A stretch of 64,000 nt of DNA, taken from assembly GCA_024663395.1 (NCBI GenBank), contig JANFAH010000007.1:1178001-1242000 (forward strand). Direction: 5' to 3'. This DNA is from Pisolithus tinctorius. Lineage: Eukaryota > Basidiomycota > Agaricomycetes > Boletales > Pisolithaceae. Shown here piece after piece: positions 35,846 to 49,523 of the stretch (positions are counted from its first letter, which is position 1; every line of letters starts with the position of its first letter). Below the pieces are notes generated by a model that did not search any database, was not told the origin of the DNA, and saw only the letters and a program-made list of their open reading frames with translations. A program made the position numbers and the translations under genes.

Positions 35846-37746
35846 ATACCTCCGGTGGGAATCAGGAGCGCCCAACCACGCGCTTCCCGCGAGACGAGCG
35901 GATGTTGCACACTACTTGATGCGATGGATGTGCACTCCGTAACCTTGGACTAGCAGCCCTGGCTATAGGTCGCAACCACTCTCGTGGTCAAGCCTCGGCA
36001 GGATATGCCCGAGAATATATTGAGGGGATCATCACACTAGCACCCTCTCCCTGGGACTTATGTCGCGTGGAGCATGTGGCGCCCGTCCTTCAGTTCAGTT
36101 TCTTTTCATATTATCCTCGGATCTGCATGGGTGTTGTAGTGTACTTGTGGGTGACATAGGAGATAACTAGTACCCTAAACATTCGTATTTTCTTGAGTAG
36201 TAAGCATTTTGATTCATTCGTTGATTGAGATCTGATTATGCATAATTACTGTACCGCATCAGAGTGTAAGGTGAAAGACAGAAACGCAGATCGGCCACCC
36301 AGCCCTTACGCGTTCAGCTGATCAAGCTACAGCGTCTCCAAGAGGCGGTACGATAATGATGTACTAACGTTTAGGATCGCGTACAGCGGGAACGACCGAC
36401 CGCACTGCCATGACACCGCTCGGAGGTGTACAATATTGGCCCTGTGGGGACGCCACTACCAAGTACTTACACCTATATATGAAAGAACTGCCCGTGCTGT
36501 GCGTAGGCTCGTGGAAACTGATACCACAGCCCTTGATAGCGGCCACAACTGAGCGCTGAGCGTCCGGTAAGTTGGGCTGCCGGGTCCGCAAATTCAATAA
36601 GCTAATAAAGAGTACAAAGGCATCGGGATCTTAGAACTTCAGATATGCTCAAGGAAATCGTGGAGAGGAGCAGATGAAAGAGTGGGACATTTGTTCAACC
36701 TGGCCCGAGGAGTGGCCGCGGAGTTGTGGTACGACTCAATGGCTCCACTGAGGCAGCAGACCGTGTGCATCCTCACCGTAAGAAATGAATATCCCGACAG
36801 GGAGGAAAATTTACATGTTGATAGTTTATCCTGCTGCCCAAGACCCCACACCGATCCGCAGCATTTTCAAAATCGAATTCTGACCGAGCACGTTGACAGG
36901 TTAAGGACACAGATAGCCGATCCCCGACTCCGCACGCAAAGAATGGATTCCAGCAAGTTCGAATGGTCTCGGTCTTCCCTTGATTGGCATACAGTACCTC
37001 CACACGTAAGAACACCTGCTGCACGACGCACACACGTACATGTCTTAGTAGTAACAGTGGTTATCAGTAATCTCAGCGTGGCGAAAATCAACGTCATTTG
37101 ACCTTCATGTTCTCCAGTCTTTGAGTAATAGAATGTAATAGGGAAGAGTGTTTCTAGGTGTTTCTTTGTACTATATATGGTGGAAGAGCGCTATCGGTGG
37201 TTTGGCTATCTCTTCCATCACAAACCGCGAGGCCTTGAGGGATAAGGTTTTGACGGAATCAGACGACAATTTGTGCAGGTTGGGCCATCAGGGCTCTCGG
37301 ATATGTTAGGTCTAAGGGCACTGTAACAGATCGACAGCATGGACATGCTGGTACGCTAGAGCAGGTCGAATACATAAATCAGCATATGGTGAGACAACGG
37401 TGGATTGTCGTGAAACCACGAGGTGAAGTGAAATGAGTGGCAAAATCCGAGATACTCCTGCAGGGTCCTCACGGCGAGAAGAAGTGCACTCAAGCCGAGC
37501 AGTGCACGAAATGCACTGCTGCGCAATTGTCTCTGGAGCTGTACCCGATGGCACTGCTCGTCGTAAAGTGCAACATTTGGGGGTCCAGAGCTTCGGCGGC
37601 TATTTGTTCGTGTTTGCATGGCCCTCAACCCAGAATGGAGTACTTAAACCGTCAAATCGAACGCTCCGTTCTATCCTCCCGCCAGCGTTGCTCCCGTTCC
37701 TCTCACCCTTCGCATTACCCATTTTTTGGTTCCAGTTTGATTCGTC
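35846..37746. other. 1.9 kb intergenic, no gene seen
   Basis: Between the phosphodiesterase and GFA1. Open frames are short, lack domains and overlap on opposite strands around 36680-37100. The last few hundred bases before 37747 are pyrimidine-rich near 37670-37740 (clustered CCT/TCC), a common feature of fungal promoters and leaders of highly expressed genes, and probably belong to GFA1. I saw no tRNA. Confidence 0.4.
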
Positions 37747-40219
<2,473 letters not shown>

Positions 40220-40840
40220 AGGTCATCCAAAGATGAACCACTTGTAGTTTTGGCGCTGCTTACTTTTACCTGTACATCAGACGTATGGACAACCCTTCAT
40301 CAGCCCTCTTCACGGGGTTCACGGACATGGATTTGGTAGTCGACGACGGACGGTTTGGCACTTATGGACAGTTTAATTAGTTACGTTTCTCGAGCCTCCG
40401 ACAACTTTTCGAGACTGCTTGATGCAGTAATACCTATTGTTGCAATCAACTGAAGTTTCCTCTTTCCCAGCAACGTTCGCCTCTCTAAGGCAAACGAACA
40501 GGGGCGCTTCAGATGGCCTGGCTTCGGCAGATCGGGGGGGTGCCATATTTCTTTCCAGTATATGTCTGTCTCCCTACGCAAAGTGCCATTCGAATCTATG
40601 TGCCCTCTACCCTTCGGGTGTCAATTACGATACTTCGTGACTATTGCTCCGAAGGGCAGCAATCATTGCATCACCTCCGAGATCCCTGGTCACAGGATGT
40701 GTCTGCTAGTCGAGTCCTGCTCAATGGGACAAGCCTCTCGGCGCAATCCCGATCAAGGCTCCATTGACGCCTGGGTTAGGGTTTTATGACGCCATATTAG
40801 CAGCCCTGTTGCTCCTCGTCCATCAAGCATAATTGATCTC
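40220..40840. other. intergenic between GFA1 and the PIP-like gene
   Basis: About 620 bases, probably the 3' region of GFA1 and the promoter of the next gene. Small open frames at 40437-40789 have no family features. No promoter motif stands out. Confidence 0.4.
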
Positions 40841-41895
40841 ATGCCTCCACGCAAAGGACCTATCTCTAGGAGGAAGGTTGTACGATCTCCAAATAACTCG
40901 GCCTCGGAAGGGCATGACGACGAGCCCGGACCGGTGAACTCTAGGGAAGGGTCTCAAGATGAACTTTGGGACGAAGAAGAGCCTATTTCAGGGACCGCCG
41001 AGCCCCCTGCGAAGAGGTCCAAGGTACGGTGTTGTAGATTACACATTGACATGCATTATCAGCTTGTGACAGACTAGTTACACCCGATTTAACGAGCCCA
41101 AGTTTTTCAAGGGCCAGAGGTACAGCGGTATGGCCATCGGGGGAACACATCACTGGACTTATGACAGCGGTCAATGGGTAGAAACCAAGGAAGAGCCAGA
41201 CCTCTGGAAGGTGCGTACCCCCAACGTCGGTCGGCTGGCGTGTATCTGAAAGCTTCTGCCAGATCAAATATGAAGCAAAGAAACACCGGAACCGAACTGC
41301 CCCTAAAGGTTCAGGAGCGCCAGTTGGCACTGAGTATCATTGGATAATCGGTACATACATGTTTCTTGCCTGGACTTGTGCCGTTTCCTCACCTTGTTCC
41401 TAAGTTGCGCATCAGGTATCTCTGCTGTTACTGAGTGTGTTTTCTGATTTTTTACCGGTCTGTGCAGTATGTTGTTAAGGAAGATGCGAACACTTACTCG
41501 ACACGGATGGAGGGGCACAAGTACAAGGTTACTCTCGTAGCCTATGGAACTTCACGATGTTAATGGACCATTTTCAGCTCGCACATAAATCCGTCGGTAC
41601 GAATGCTTGGAGCGTGAATACAGTCAAAGGACAGCGCGATCGAGAGATACAGCTACTCGAAGATTCAATAGAACGCGTGAAAGGTCTTCCTCCGGTGATC
41701 TCGTCGCAAAAGGTTAGTTGCAGATTCCAATATGAATTTAGGATGGTAAACAGATAGAATATGCAGGTACCATCCAAAAAGATGAAAGATCCTGGACAGA
41801 AAACTCTCGATCAAATATTTTTTGGAGGTGCCAGTAAGAAGGAACAGCAGCAGGAAGATATAAGCAAGGACTCCGACAAGTCGGGCGAGAGTTAG
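40841..41895 (+). CDS. conserved acidic protein with C-terminal PIP-like motif, unknown function
   Basis: Short multi-exon gene. It starts MPPRKGPISRRKVVRSP, a basic nucleus-type tail, followed by an acidic stretch (SQDELWDEEEP). The conserved centre reads RFNEPKFFKGQRYSGMAIGG, THHWTYDSGQWVETKEEPDL and APKGSGAPVGTEYHW, then EDANTYSTRMEGHKYKV and SVGTNAWSVNTVKGQRDREI. The C-terminus has DPGQKTLDQIFFGG, close to a PCNA-interacting box (Q-x-x-L) but with one extra residue before the two aromatics. I recall similar proteins in other Agaricomycetes, all unnamed. Several introns are clear (before 41560 and 41701-41766), but the phase of the one near 41348-41467 is not resolved. A chromatin or replication role is inference from the basic tail and PIP-like end. 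Confidence 0.6.
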
Positions 41896-42001
41896 GGTAG
41901 ACTACGTATTACATAAGCTGTGACGCGGAGTTGAAATTTGAAGCTTTGAGTGTTGCTCGTTTTCACCAACGTCCCTTCAACTGCTTTTCTTCGTTTTTCA
42001 C

Positions 42002-43107
42002 ATGGCTCCAGTCAGGTCTGATAGAAACAAGAAACCGAACTCGGTGCGTTGTCCTTCCAGTTCGAACAACCCTCCATGGTGACTAATTAGTTGGCTTAAA
42101 GCGCCCCCGCCGCTCAGATGGCTTCTGGCTGCACGACCGTTCTTCCAATAAACCCGGCAACACGACCGATGCTTTACAACCTCTTGCTCCAAATACAAAA
42201 CTCGTCGTATCCAACTTACATTATGAGATTACACCGAATAATTTAGTGGTAGGCTTTACATGTAGATCCTAGCCCAGCCTTCTCTTTGACACCTGCTTAC
42301 AGTCCATCTTTGGACAAGTGGGCACGCTCGTTCGCGAGCCACTCATCAGGGTACGATGATTCCGAATTCGAATGCACGCTGTCACCCGGCCCCGTCCTTC
42401 CATCTGGTCACCGCACGCGTGGGCCAATTGCTGTATATCATGAATGTTCGGGGTTTCGATGACCGCTTTCGCTCTTGGTTACTAGTGGGAATGAGCACGG
42501 AACTAAACCTGAGCAATCACCTTTTCCTTTTAAAGTACGACCGCAGTGGACGTTCATCGGGTGTTGCAATCGTCACGTTCGAAACTGCCGAGGAGGCAGA
42601 ACGAGCGAAGAAACAATTTGAGGGTAAAATCGCGAAAGGTTGGTCGCTTCCTAGGCAATAGCTATGTCATAATTTGATGTCTAATGCTCGATTTTCAGGT
42701 CAACCAATGGAAATTGCCTTCGACACGACACCACCGAAACGGACGCGATCAGCAAGTATGCCAGGAGTCCCAACATCGTCCCTCCTCAACAGAATCGAAC
42801 GCCCATCTCTTGCCGAACGTCTAGACAATGGTAATGAGGCAATTCGGAAGACAGATACGTAGGTATTTCTCAACGGGCTGCCATCGGCGCGACCTGACGA
42901 CGCGTATCAAGGGCCGGCCCCCTTCGAAGACGTTCAGCGAGACCACCTAGGGGGGCCCCTGGATCCCGTGGTGGACGTACTTCACGACCAAGGCCGAAAA
43001 CTGCAGAAGAGTTGGACCGAGAGCTCGATGTGTTTATGGGGGAGGATGCTCAGGAAGGGACGGATGCAGAGCCTGTTGCATCAGCTCAAGACGTTGAGAT
43101 GGCATGA
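42002..43107 (+). CDS. Aly/REF-type mRNA export factor (Yra1/THO subunit 4 like)
   Basis: Aly/REF adaptors bind spliced mRNA and hand it to the Mex67 export receptor. One RRM is assembled from three exons: LVVSNLHYEITPNNL (RNP2), SIFGQVGTLVREPLIR, and YDRSGRSSGVAIVTFETAEE (RNP1). After it come Arg/Gly-rich segments (RPPRGAPGSRGGRTSRPR) and the conserved end KTAEELDRELDVFMGED, the C-terminal helix that contacts the helicase Sub2/UAP56. The N-terminus KRPRRSDG is the matching basic motif. The ATG at 42002 opens a 14-residue first exon whose join to KRPRR needs one intron. The stop is at 43105-43107. It lies 106 bases after the previous gene on the same strand. Confidence 0.85.
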
Positions 43108-43389
43108 ATGTCCAAGTATTTTTCTTGTATATCTCGTTGAAGCAGGGCACTGTAGATAGGCTTTGTTCTGTAGGCTGGGCTCGCCCCTCCAAACGGAGAG
43201 CTTCACAATTTGGTTTAGCTATTAACTCCCCAATTTGAATTCATGATGATAGGCCTTATGTAACATGGTAAGGCAGAGAGAAGTTAGCAAGGAACCGGGA
43301 CTCTACTCTGCTTGTTCTTTCCAGCTCTCCGGTTGTTCGAGCCCAGACACTCGTTTTGGTCACCTCGAGTCGCCCAGTGCTGGCGGTCG

Positions 43390-45131
43390 ATGGTTTTGTG
43401 TCGTGTCGCAAATCACCCACCACGTTCTACCAGGGCTCAATTATCTGGCGTGTTGCATATGTGTGCCATGTCTACACTGATCGCCACCCGGAAACATGGT
43501 AGTCCAACGCTCTTGTTCTTCAGTGGAAGCACTCGGGCGAGAAGTCTTCGGGCTACACGCGTGCAAAGGCAGACGTCCGCAGATCTTTCAAACTGTGCTG
43601 GAGACACGGACAACGGCCTTGTTTCGCGCAGTGGTCGTTTCGGTGACTACGAACGAGAACCATTTACGATCCTGTTTTTTGGGCGTGACGCGTTCTCATG
43701 CAAGGTTTTCAAACATGTCTACGAAGCAAGGGGTGAGTAGCCTTGGAGAAGTAGTTTTACGCCGTCCATACCCACCCTCACGAGCAGACATCTGGCATAG
43801 CTTGCAGATAGCTACGAACCCCGATGTGAAGACTGGCCGAAATGGGTCTCGGTTGGATATTTGTGAGCCCTCTTTTGCTTGGATGCTCGACGTTCCGCGC
43901 GACTGTTGATTGGCATACGAATCCACCTCAACCCTACATATACAGCACCGCTGAAAACACTCGGAAGGACCCTTGGAATTCCTGTACATATCATCCCAAA
44001 AGAGAAGGCAGCTTTTAGACGTTGGCTCGTATGTAATTCCCCCGTATAAGCCGTCGTCCCAGCGGTAACGTGTCTTGACAGCCCCCTCGGCCGTTTACAC
44101 CATCAAATCCGAACACGACTACCGATGCATTCGAACCTCCCCGGTCTCATGTCCTCGTGACAGCATCATTTGGACGTATCCTACCTTCCTCAATTCTTAG
44201 CCTGTTTCCAGAGTCTCAACGTCTCAACGTACACCCGAGTTTACTTCCTGCATATCGTGGACCTGCACCCATACAACGGGCGTTGATGGCAGCGGAGAGA
44301 CAAACAGGTGTCTGCGTGATACAGATGGGTGAAGTGAGCCGACGGGAGGGTAAGGCAGTTGATCAAGGCGGAATTTGGGCAGTGGAGAGAATGGTACGTC
44401 GCCAATTACAGGTCCCCCATATGGGACCAATAATCTGGTGGCATGTAGCGGATGATGCTTCCGGCCCCGACAATAAGCTGTTTATAGCACCGCAGCAAAC
44501 GTCTAGGTACTGACCATCCGACGATGATCTTTAGGCCATAGGAGATGATGCAACTTTCACCGATATGCAAAACAGTCTTGCTGAGAAGGGGGGGAAATGT
44601 TTGGTACAAGTACTTCGCGACATGCTGAGGGGAAAGGTGTGTCTCTACGTCTTCCTGTTTTGTCACCCAGCCAACGTCATCAAGGCACATTGCATTCCTC
44701 AGGCTCCGCTGGGCGCAGAGACTCATGCACCAGCTATAACAGCGGCCGACTCCACCATCAATTTTGAGGCACAAACAGCAGATGTCATTGCACGCCTTGA
44801 ACGAGCTATCGGACACCAGCGTGCTTTGTCAATCCCTCTTGCACTCCCTGGGGGACGCTCAGTCTCAATTGCCGGTTTGTGCGCCATTCCCCCCGGCTCT
44901 CCGCTCACGCGCCAGATGGGCAATGCGCGCCCAGGCAGGGCCAGGTACTCGTCGACAGCCAAACAGCTCTTAGTAGCCTGCGCAGGAGGGAGTCTGTTGA
45001 GTGTGGATAGGTTGCAAACACAAGACCGCGCTGTGCTGACAGCCAGAGAGTGGTGGAACGGACTGAAGGGCATGGGGTTAGTCAAGGATGGGACTTTCAC
45101 ATTTGGACATCCCCTGGAGGATTCGATGTGA
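43390..45131 (+). CDS. FMT1: mitochondrial methionyl-tRNA formyltransferase
   Basis: FMT1 formylates initiator Met-tRNA in mitochondria using 10-formyl-THF. The N-terminal domain starts FTILFFGRDAFSCKVFKHVY. After exons coding for RTLGIPVHIIPKEKAAFRRW come the active-site block LVTASFGRILPSSILSLFP and LNVHPSLLPAYRGPAPIQ, with Asn and His of the catalytic triad. The next part, ALMAAERQTGVCVIQM, corresponds to the family signature that normally continues with the catalytic Asp. The C-terminal OB-type domain includes NFEAQTADVIARLERAIG and ends near GHPLEDSM. The start is uncertain: 43390 gives an Arg-rich leader suited to mitochondrial import (VANHPPRSTRAQL), and a second ATG lies 27 codons later. 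It is convergent with the permease. Confidence 0.88.
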
Positions 45132-45437
45132 GGAATCTCACAAACCATGCGGCATAGCCAGCAAAGCTAGTGCTACAGGCTGAGCCTTCGAGGAGATATT
45201 TAATCTGTCTCTGGGCTTGCATTTGTGCCCACAATACCGAACTTCCGGAATTGGGAAGTTGTCCTACATCGCATTAACCATCATTGGTCATCACGCGCGA
45301 AAAGAAAGGGAGAAGGTACGAAATGCATAGTTCAAACCAGTCGAAAGGAGGAAATATCATGCAGGTATAGTGAGAACGAGGTAGGGAAGAATAATGAAAA
45401 TGGACATGTCAACCCTAACAGATTGTAGTCACAACTT
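45132..45437. other. convergent 3' region between FMT1 and the permease
   Basis: About 300 bases between two converging stop codons. No open frame of note and no hairpin recognised; it should contain both polyadenylation regions. Confidence 0.4.
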
Positions 45438-47478
45438 TTATGGGATATAACGGAACATGGGAGCCTGAGTCGCACGATCCGGTTAATGGTGAACGTGAGA
45501 AGACCGAGAAGACCAAAGTTACTAACCTTGTCCGCCAACTCGCTGGTATCGACAGTTGCATCGGGATCAGGTTTACCGTACAGCTCATCCCTGCGCTTGT
45601 TATCGCGCTTATACGAAACATAGAGGATGACAGCGCAGACTGTTGCCCAGGCCATGAGAGCGCAAGTAATTGTGAAGCCGCGTCTATCAGATATGAACCA
45701 TCAACAGCAGAATAAAAGGCGTTCGGGCTGAACCCACAAGTAACGAGGACCGTCTGATGCAGGATATATGTTGGCACCAAGGACAGAACCACATTGGCCG
45801 ATGGCCATGAACATGGGTATACCCGCAGCTTTCTTGGTTTCAGAGCCCAGGTTGTGTGCAACTTAATGCATGTTCAGCACTGCAATTCTGATAGAGAGAA
45901 AAAGCACATACACCATGCAATGATAACACCAATGGCAGTGTAGGTACCCGAGGTAATAAGGAAGACAGCAAAATATCTCACGTGCATGTTGGAAGGCACG
46001 AGAATGACAAGAAGATAACCTATCGTTGGAAGGTAATGTGTAAGAGTCACTTCACGAAGTTGGCAACTGACCAATAGCACCGGCAGCGCATGAACTGGCG
46101 ATAGCTAAACCACGGCTCTGCAGCCTATCCGTCGCGTAGGCAGTCATGCAGAGCACGATTGCGCCTACAACATATGGAGGCACAGTGAGTAGCTGAGCGA
46201 GGGCATTGGCTAGAATGAAATGAATCGTGAAGTCGGCAAAACGTAAAAAGTTAGGCGCTCACTGTATCCAAATGTCTTAATGATCGTTGGTAAGAATGCA
46301 GAGATACTAGCAAGAGCGCAGTTCACGCCAAAATAGATAGTACCACAAGCAAGGATGCGCCAGTCCGTGAGCGCTGCTATGATGTGTCCTACGGTGATGA
46401 TGCTAAACACCCGACTGATACAACGATGGAGCACGCCTTACTTCTGTTAATCACTAAGCCTATGTCGGCTGTGGTTCCACGGGCCCCACGTTCAAGAGCT
46501 AACTCACGCTCCCGTTCATTAAAAAGGTGAGTTGCTTCGGGACGGTTCGGAAGAGCAAACCATGTGACAACACCGAGGAGGATGGCAGGGATACCCTGTC
46601 GATAGATAGGAGGCTCGTCGAGGAATAAGAAATGTAACTGCAGGAAGGACTCACCTCGATGAGAAACAGTAACTTCCAATCACTTTCGCTGTTTGGGCCG
46701 AAGTGAATGGATTGAACACCGAACGCTATAAGTCCGCCAAAAGCGCCAGCTATGGCGGCAAAACCGAACCAATACCCCAGGCGTAGACCGAGCTCATTCT
46801 TAGTGTAGAAGAGGGCTACAGTGACGGGTGAACATAGAACACAGCCATGGGGTTACTACTTACAGAAGTAAACAGGGATCGCGGGTCCGAATCCGGCTTC
46901 AAATACACCAAGACCAATACGGCAGACGATGATACCCCCCAGGTTAAACGCGCTTGCCTGGAGCACGGTGAACATGAGATCATAGGGGGAATTGTTCAAA
47001 AAGACGCCTTACTTGTAAAGTAGAACAGATTCCCCATCCAATCGCCATAATGGCTATCCAGTAAGATGGATGGAAAAGCTTTGAGAGCACGGTAGCTGGT
47101 ACCTGGAATAGGATCTGATAATGCGGGTAAGATTGCTACTAGCCTGTAGGACGGGAATGATGACTTGCATACGAGAAGTAGAAGGCAGAGAAAACCCATT
47201 CGTAGAGGAGACCCTTTGGATCACCCCCAAGAATTTCTTCTGGCAAACCTTGGAGGCGAGCATTGCCGAGGTTGGAGCGGTCGAGGTCTGTCGGAATGTA
47301 AGCCTCAGAGTCATGTTAGCGAAGGAAAACACCTACAGGCCAAGAGATAAAGAAGACAGGTTATGGGCAGAATAGCCCTGTCGATCTTTCTGACGAGTCT
47401 TTTCTCTTCCTCTACAGCGGCAAGAGGAGTGAGTTCGCGTTTGCCGTTATGATAGTCAACCTTCTCTTCGTCTGCCAT
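45438..47478 (-). CDS. MFS permease of the Dal5 (anion:cation symporter) family
   Basis: Twelve-helix transporter of the family that includes the allantoate permease Dal5 and nicotinate or pantothenate carriers. The start at 47478 gives MADEEKVDYHNGKRELTP, then RKIDRAILPITCLLYLLAYL and DRSNLGNARLQGL, the signature before and after helix 1. Following exons read EWVFSAFYFSYILFQVPATV, GVFEAGFGPAIPVYFS and GVVTWFALPNRPEATHLFN, the standard mid-loop ending in a basic-acidic stretch. The last exon reads APMFRYIP and ends at 45438, after a spliced ELADK. About nine short introns are needed, several splitting helices. Substrate is unknown; no transport cluster or nitrogen gene surrounds it. Confidence 0.9.
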
Positions 47479-48031
47479 TGTGAGCGCAGATCCGTGGTGG
47501 GCGGTGCGGTGACACTAAGTTGGAGGAGATATCCCAGCCTTATGAGAAATCCTGCGAAGACGCGGGGTTAATAGTGTTGCCGGATGCTCCATCAATTTTG
47601 TTTGGTCCATCAGTTCTCGGACTCACGGCAACAATGTTGTCTCACCCTGAGCCCCGCATGCTTCGAGTCCTGACGTGGCAGAGCGTCATATGTAGACTTG
47701 CGGTCGCGATCGGACGGTAGACGGAGCTGGGCCCGAGTAATGGTGTAGAGGCGTTGGTAGCAGGTACATAGACCGTTCAACCGCTGCGACTAAAATTTGG
47801 AAGTGAGATATGTAGTGTAATTATACGCGGCTGGTGACCCGTAGACACAAAATAAGCACAGTTTCAAGATAATCTGCTCTGATCGGTGGCACAAGTCGGA
47901 CACAATATTAGTGAGCTGACCGTCCTGACTGATCACTCGACGTCGCGTTGTGCTAAAGTCACGTGATTGTACCGCGAGGGTGGCTTACTCACCACGTAAT
48001 TGGTGCCATCCTCGATAGACTATTGGTGAAG
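47479..48031. other. divergent intergenic region (permease / CAB2)
   Basis: About 550 bases between the divergent starts of the permease and phosphopantothenate-cysteine ligase. It carries short open frames only. No GATA cluster that would mark nitrogen control is obvious. Confidence 0.4.
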
Positions 48032-49371
48032 ATGCCAGACAACGCAACTGATACCCAAACATTCTCCGCTGATCTGTACTTTGCGACGCAACAGAAGCCG
48101 GCTTTTCTTCAAGATGATAAGCTTATGAATGAGGTCCGGAGCTTTATCGCGAAGCACAAGAACAAGAGAGTGGTGCTTGTGACGGTGGGACACCCCGACG
48201 TTTGCATGACCGACTGACTGACCTCGCCTTCCAAGTAGAGTGGAGGCACTACGGTGCCACTCGAGCTCAACGTGTAAGCCATAGCATCCTATCCCATCTC
48301 ATCGTCACAGTCGCTTAGTCAGCCATGAGATTAGCGTTCGGTTTCTGGACAATTTCAGTGCAGGGATGTTGCCCCGTTCCGTATCGCTAGGATTCTTACC
48401 TTCCCCTCACAGGCACTAGAGGTGCAACGTCTGCCGAATACTTTCTCAAGCAGGGATATGCTGTGATTTTCATGCACCGACAGTTTAGCCTCCAGCCATT
48501 CAGCCGGAATTATTCCCATTCTACGCACCCCTTCCTCGATTTCCTTGAAATAGAAGAGAACTCAAAAGAGAACAAAGGAAACGATCAACGACAGCCGCAG
48601 ATCACGGTAAAACCGTCGGAACGTGCGGCACTCCTCTCTGTGTTGCGCGCGTACAAGGCGGTGCAGGCGGAAGGGACATTATTGACCCTCACTTTCGTGA
48701 CCGTAGACGATTACCTTTTTCTTTTGCGGGAAGTGAGCCGAGCCATGGGTACGTTGGGGCCGAGGGCGATGTTTTACCTCGCTGCTGCCGTCAGTGACTT
48801 CTTTTTACCCCGTCAGCGAATGGTTAGTCGGATGAAATCACGGTTTGGTTGGCAGATTTCAACTGATTTGCTCTTCGTTTTATCCGCCAGTCTGAGCATA
48901 AGATTCAGTCCGGAAAAGGCAGCCTTTCTATTGAGATGGATCAAGTGCCGAAAATCCTCAAGCCCATGGTCGCGGATTGGGCTGTTGGTGGCTTCACGGT
49001 GTCCTTCAAGGTTCGCTATTATTTATTCTGCACCGTATGCTCCTGACACAAGTGAATGGCAGCTCGAGACCGATCAAGCTTTGATTATACCCAAAGCTCG
49101 CAAGGCACTCCAACGATATGGACATCAGATCGTTATTGGGAATGACTTGCATCATCGGAAGTACCGTGTCGTTCTTGTCTCCCCAAAAAGGTCTTCATTG
49201 CTGAACGCGCACGCCAATCCGGATGGCGACTTGTCAGCCGAGTATGAGGAATCGTGGATCGAGATCGACTCGTCGCCATCTGCGCTGCACAAGGAGATCG
49301 AGGAAGATATTGTAAAGGAGCTCGTGAGGCGCCATGATGAATGGATTTCTCGACACGAATCTCAACTGTGA
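48032..49371 (+). CDS. CAB2: phosphopantothenate-cysteine ligase
   Basis: Second committed step of coenzyme A synthesis: joins cysteine to 4'-phosphopantothenate with nucleotide activation, cytosolic. The start at 48032 gives MPDNATDTQTFSADLYFATQ. After splicing, VVLVTSGGTTVPLELN leads to VRFLDNFSAG and TRGATSAEYFLKQGYAVIF, the family nucleotide and substrate motif. Later blocks are MFYLAAAVSDFFLP, IEMDQVPKILKPMVADW and ALQRYGHQIVIGNDLHHRK, all typical of the eukaryotic enzyme. It ends at 49371. The join between NFSAG and TRG needs an intron, but at the required point the sequence has GG instead of the donor GT (48364-48365). The nearest GT donor (48376) would insert four residues into the motif. 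Confidence 0.9.
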
Positions 49372-49523
49372 AGATATATGTACTTCCATAGAGCTGTATT
49401 ACCTGGATCATTAACATTGCCATTTTATCAGATAGCAGCCCATATCGGTTTGGCCTTGTTTGCGGCTCCGACAGCCCACTCCCAAATTGCTAACAAGTTC
49501 TTGAATGGATTCGTTGCAGAACA

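Noticed and set aside
43330..43350. GTTCGAGCC resembling a tRNA B box
   Set aside because: No A box at the right distance and no cloverleaf can be drawn around it; it sits in the 5' part of the FMT1 gene region.
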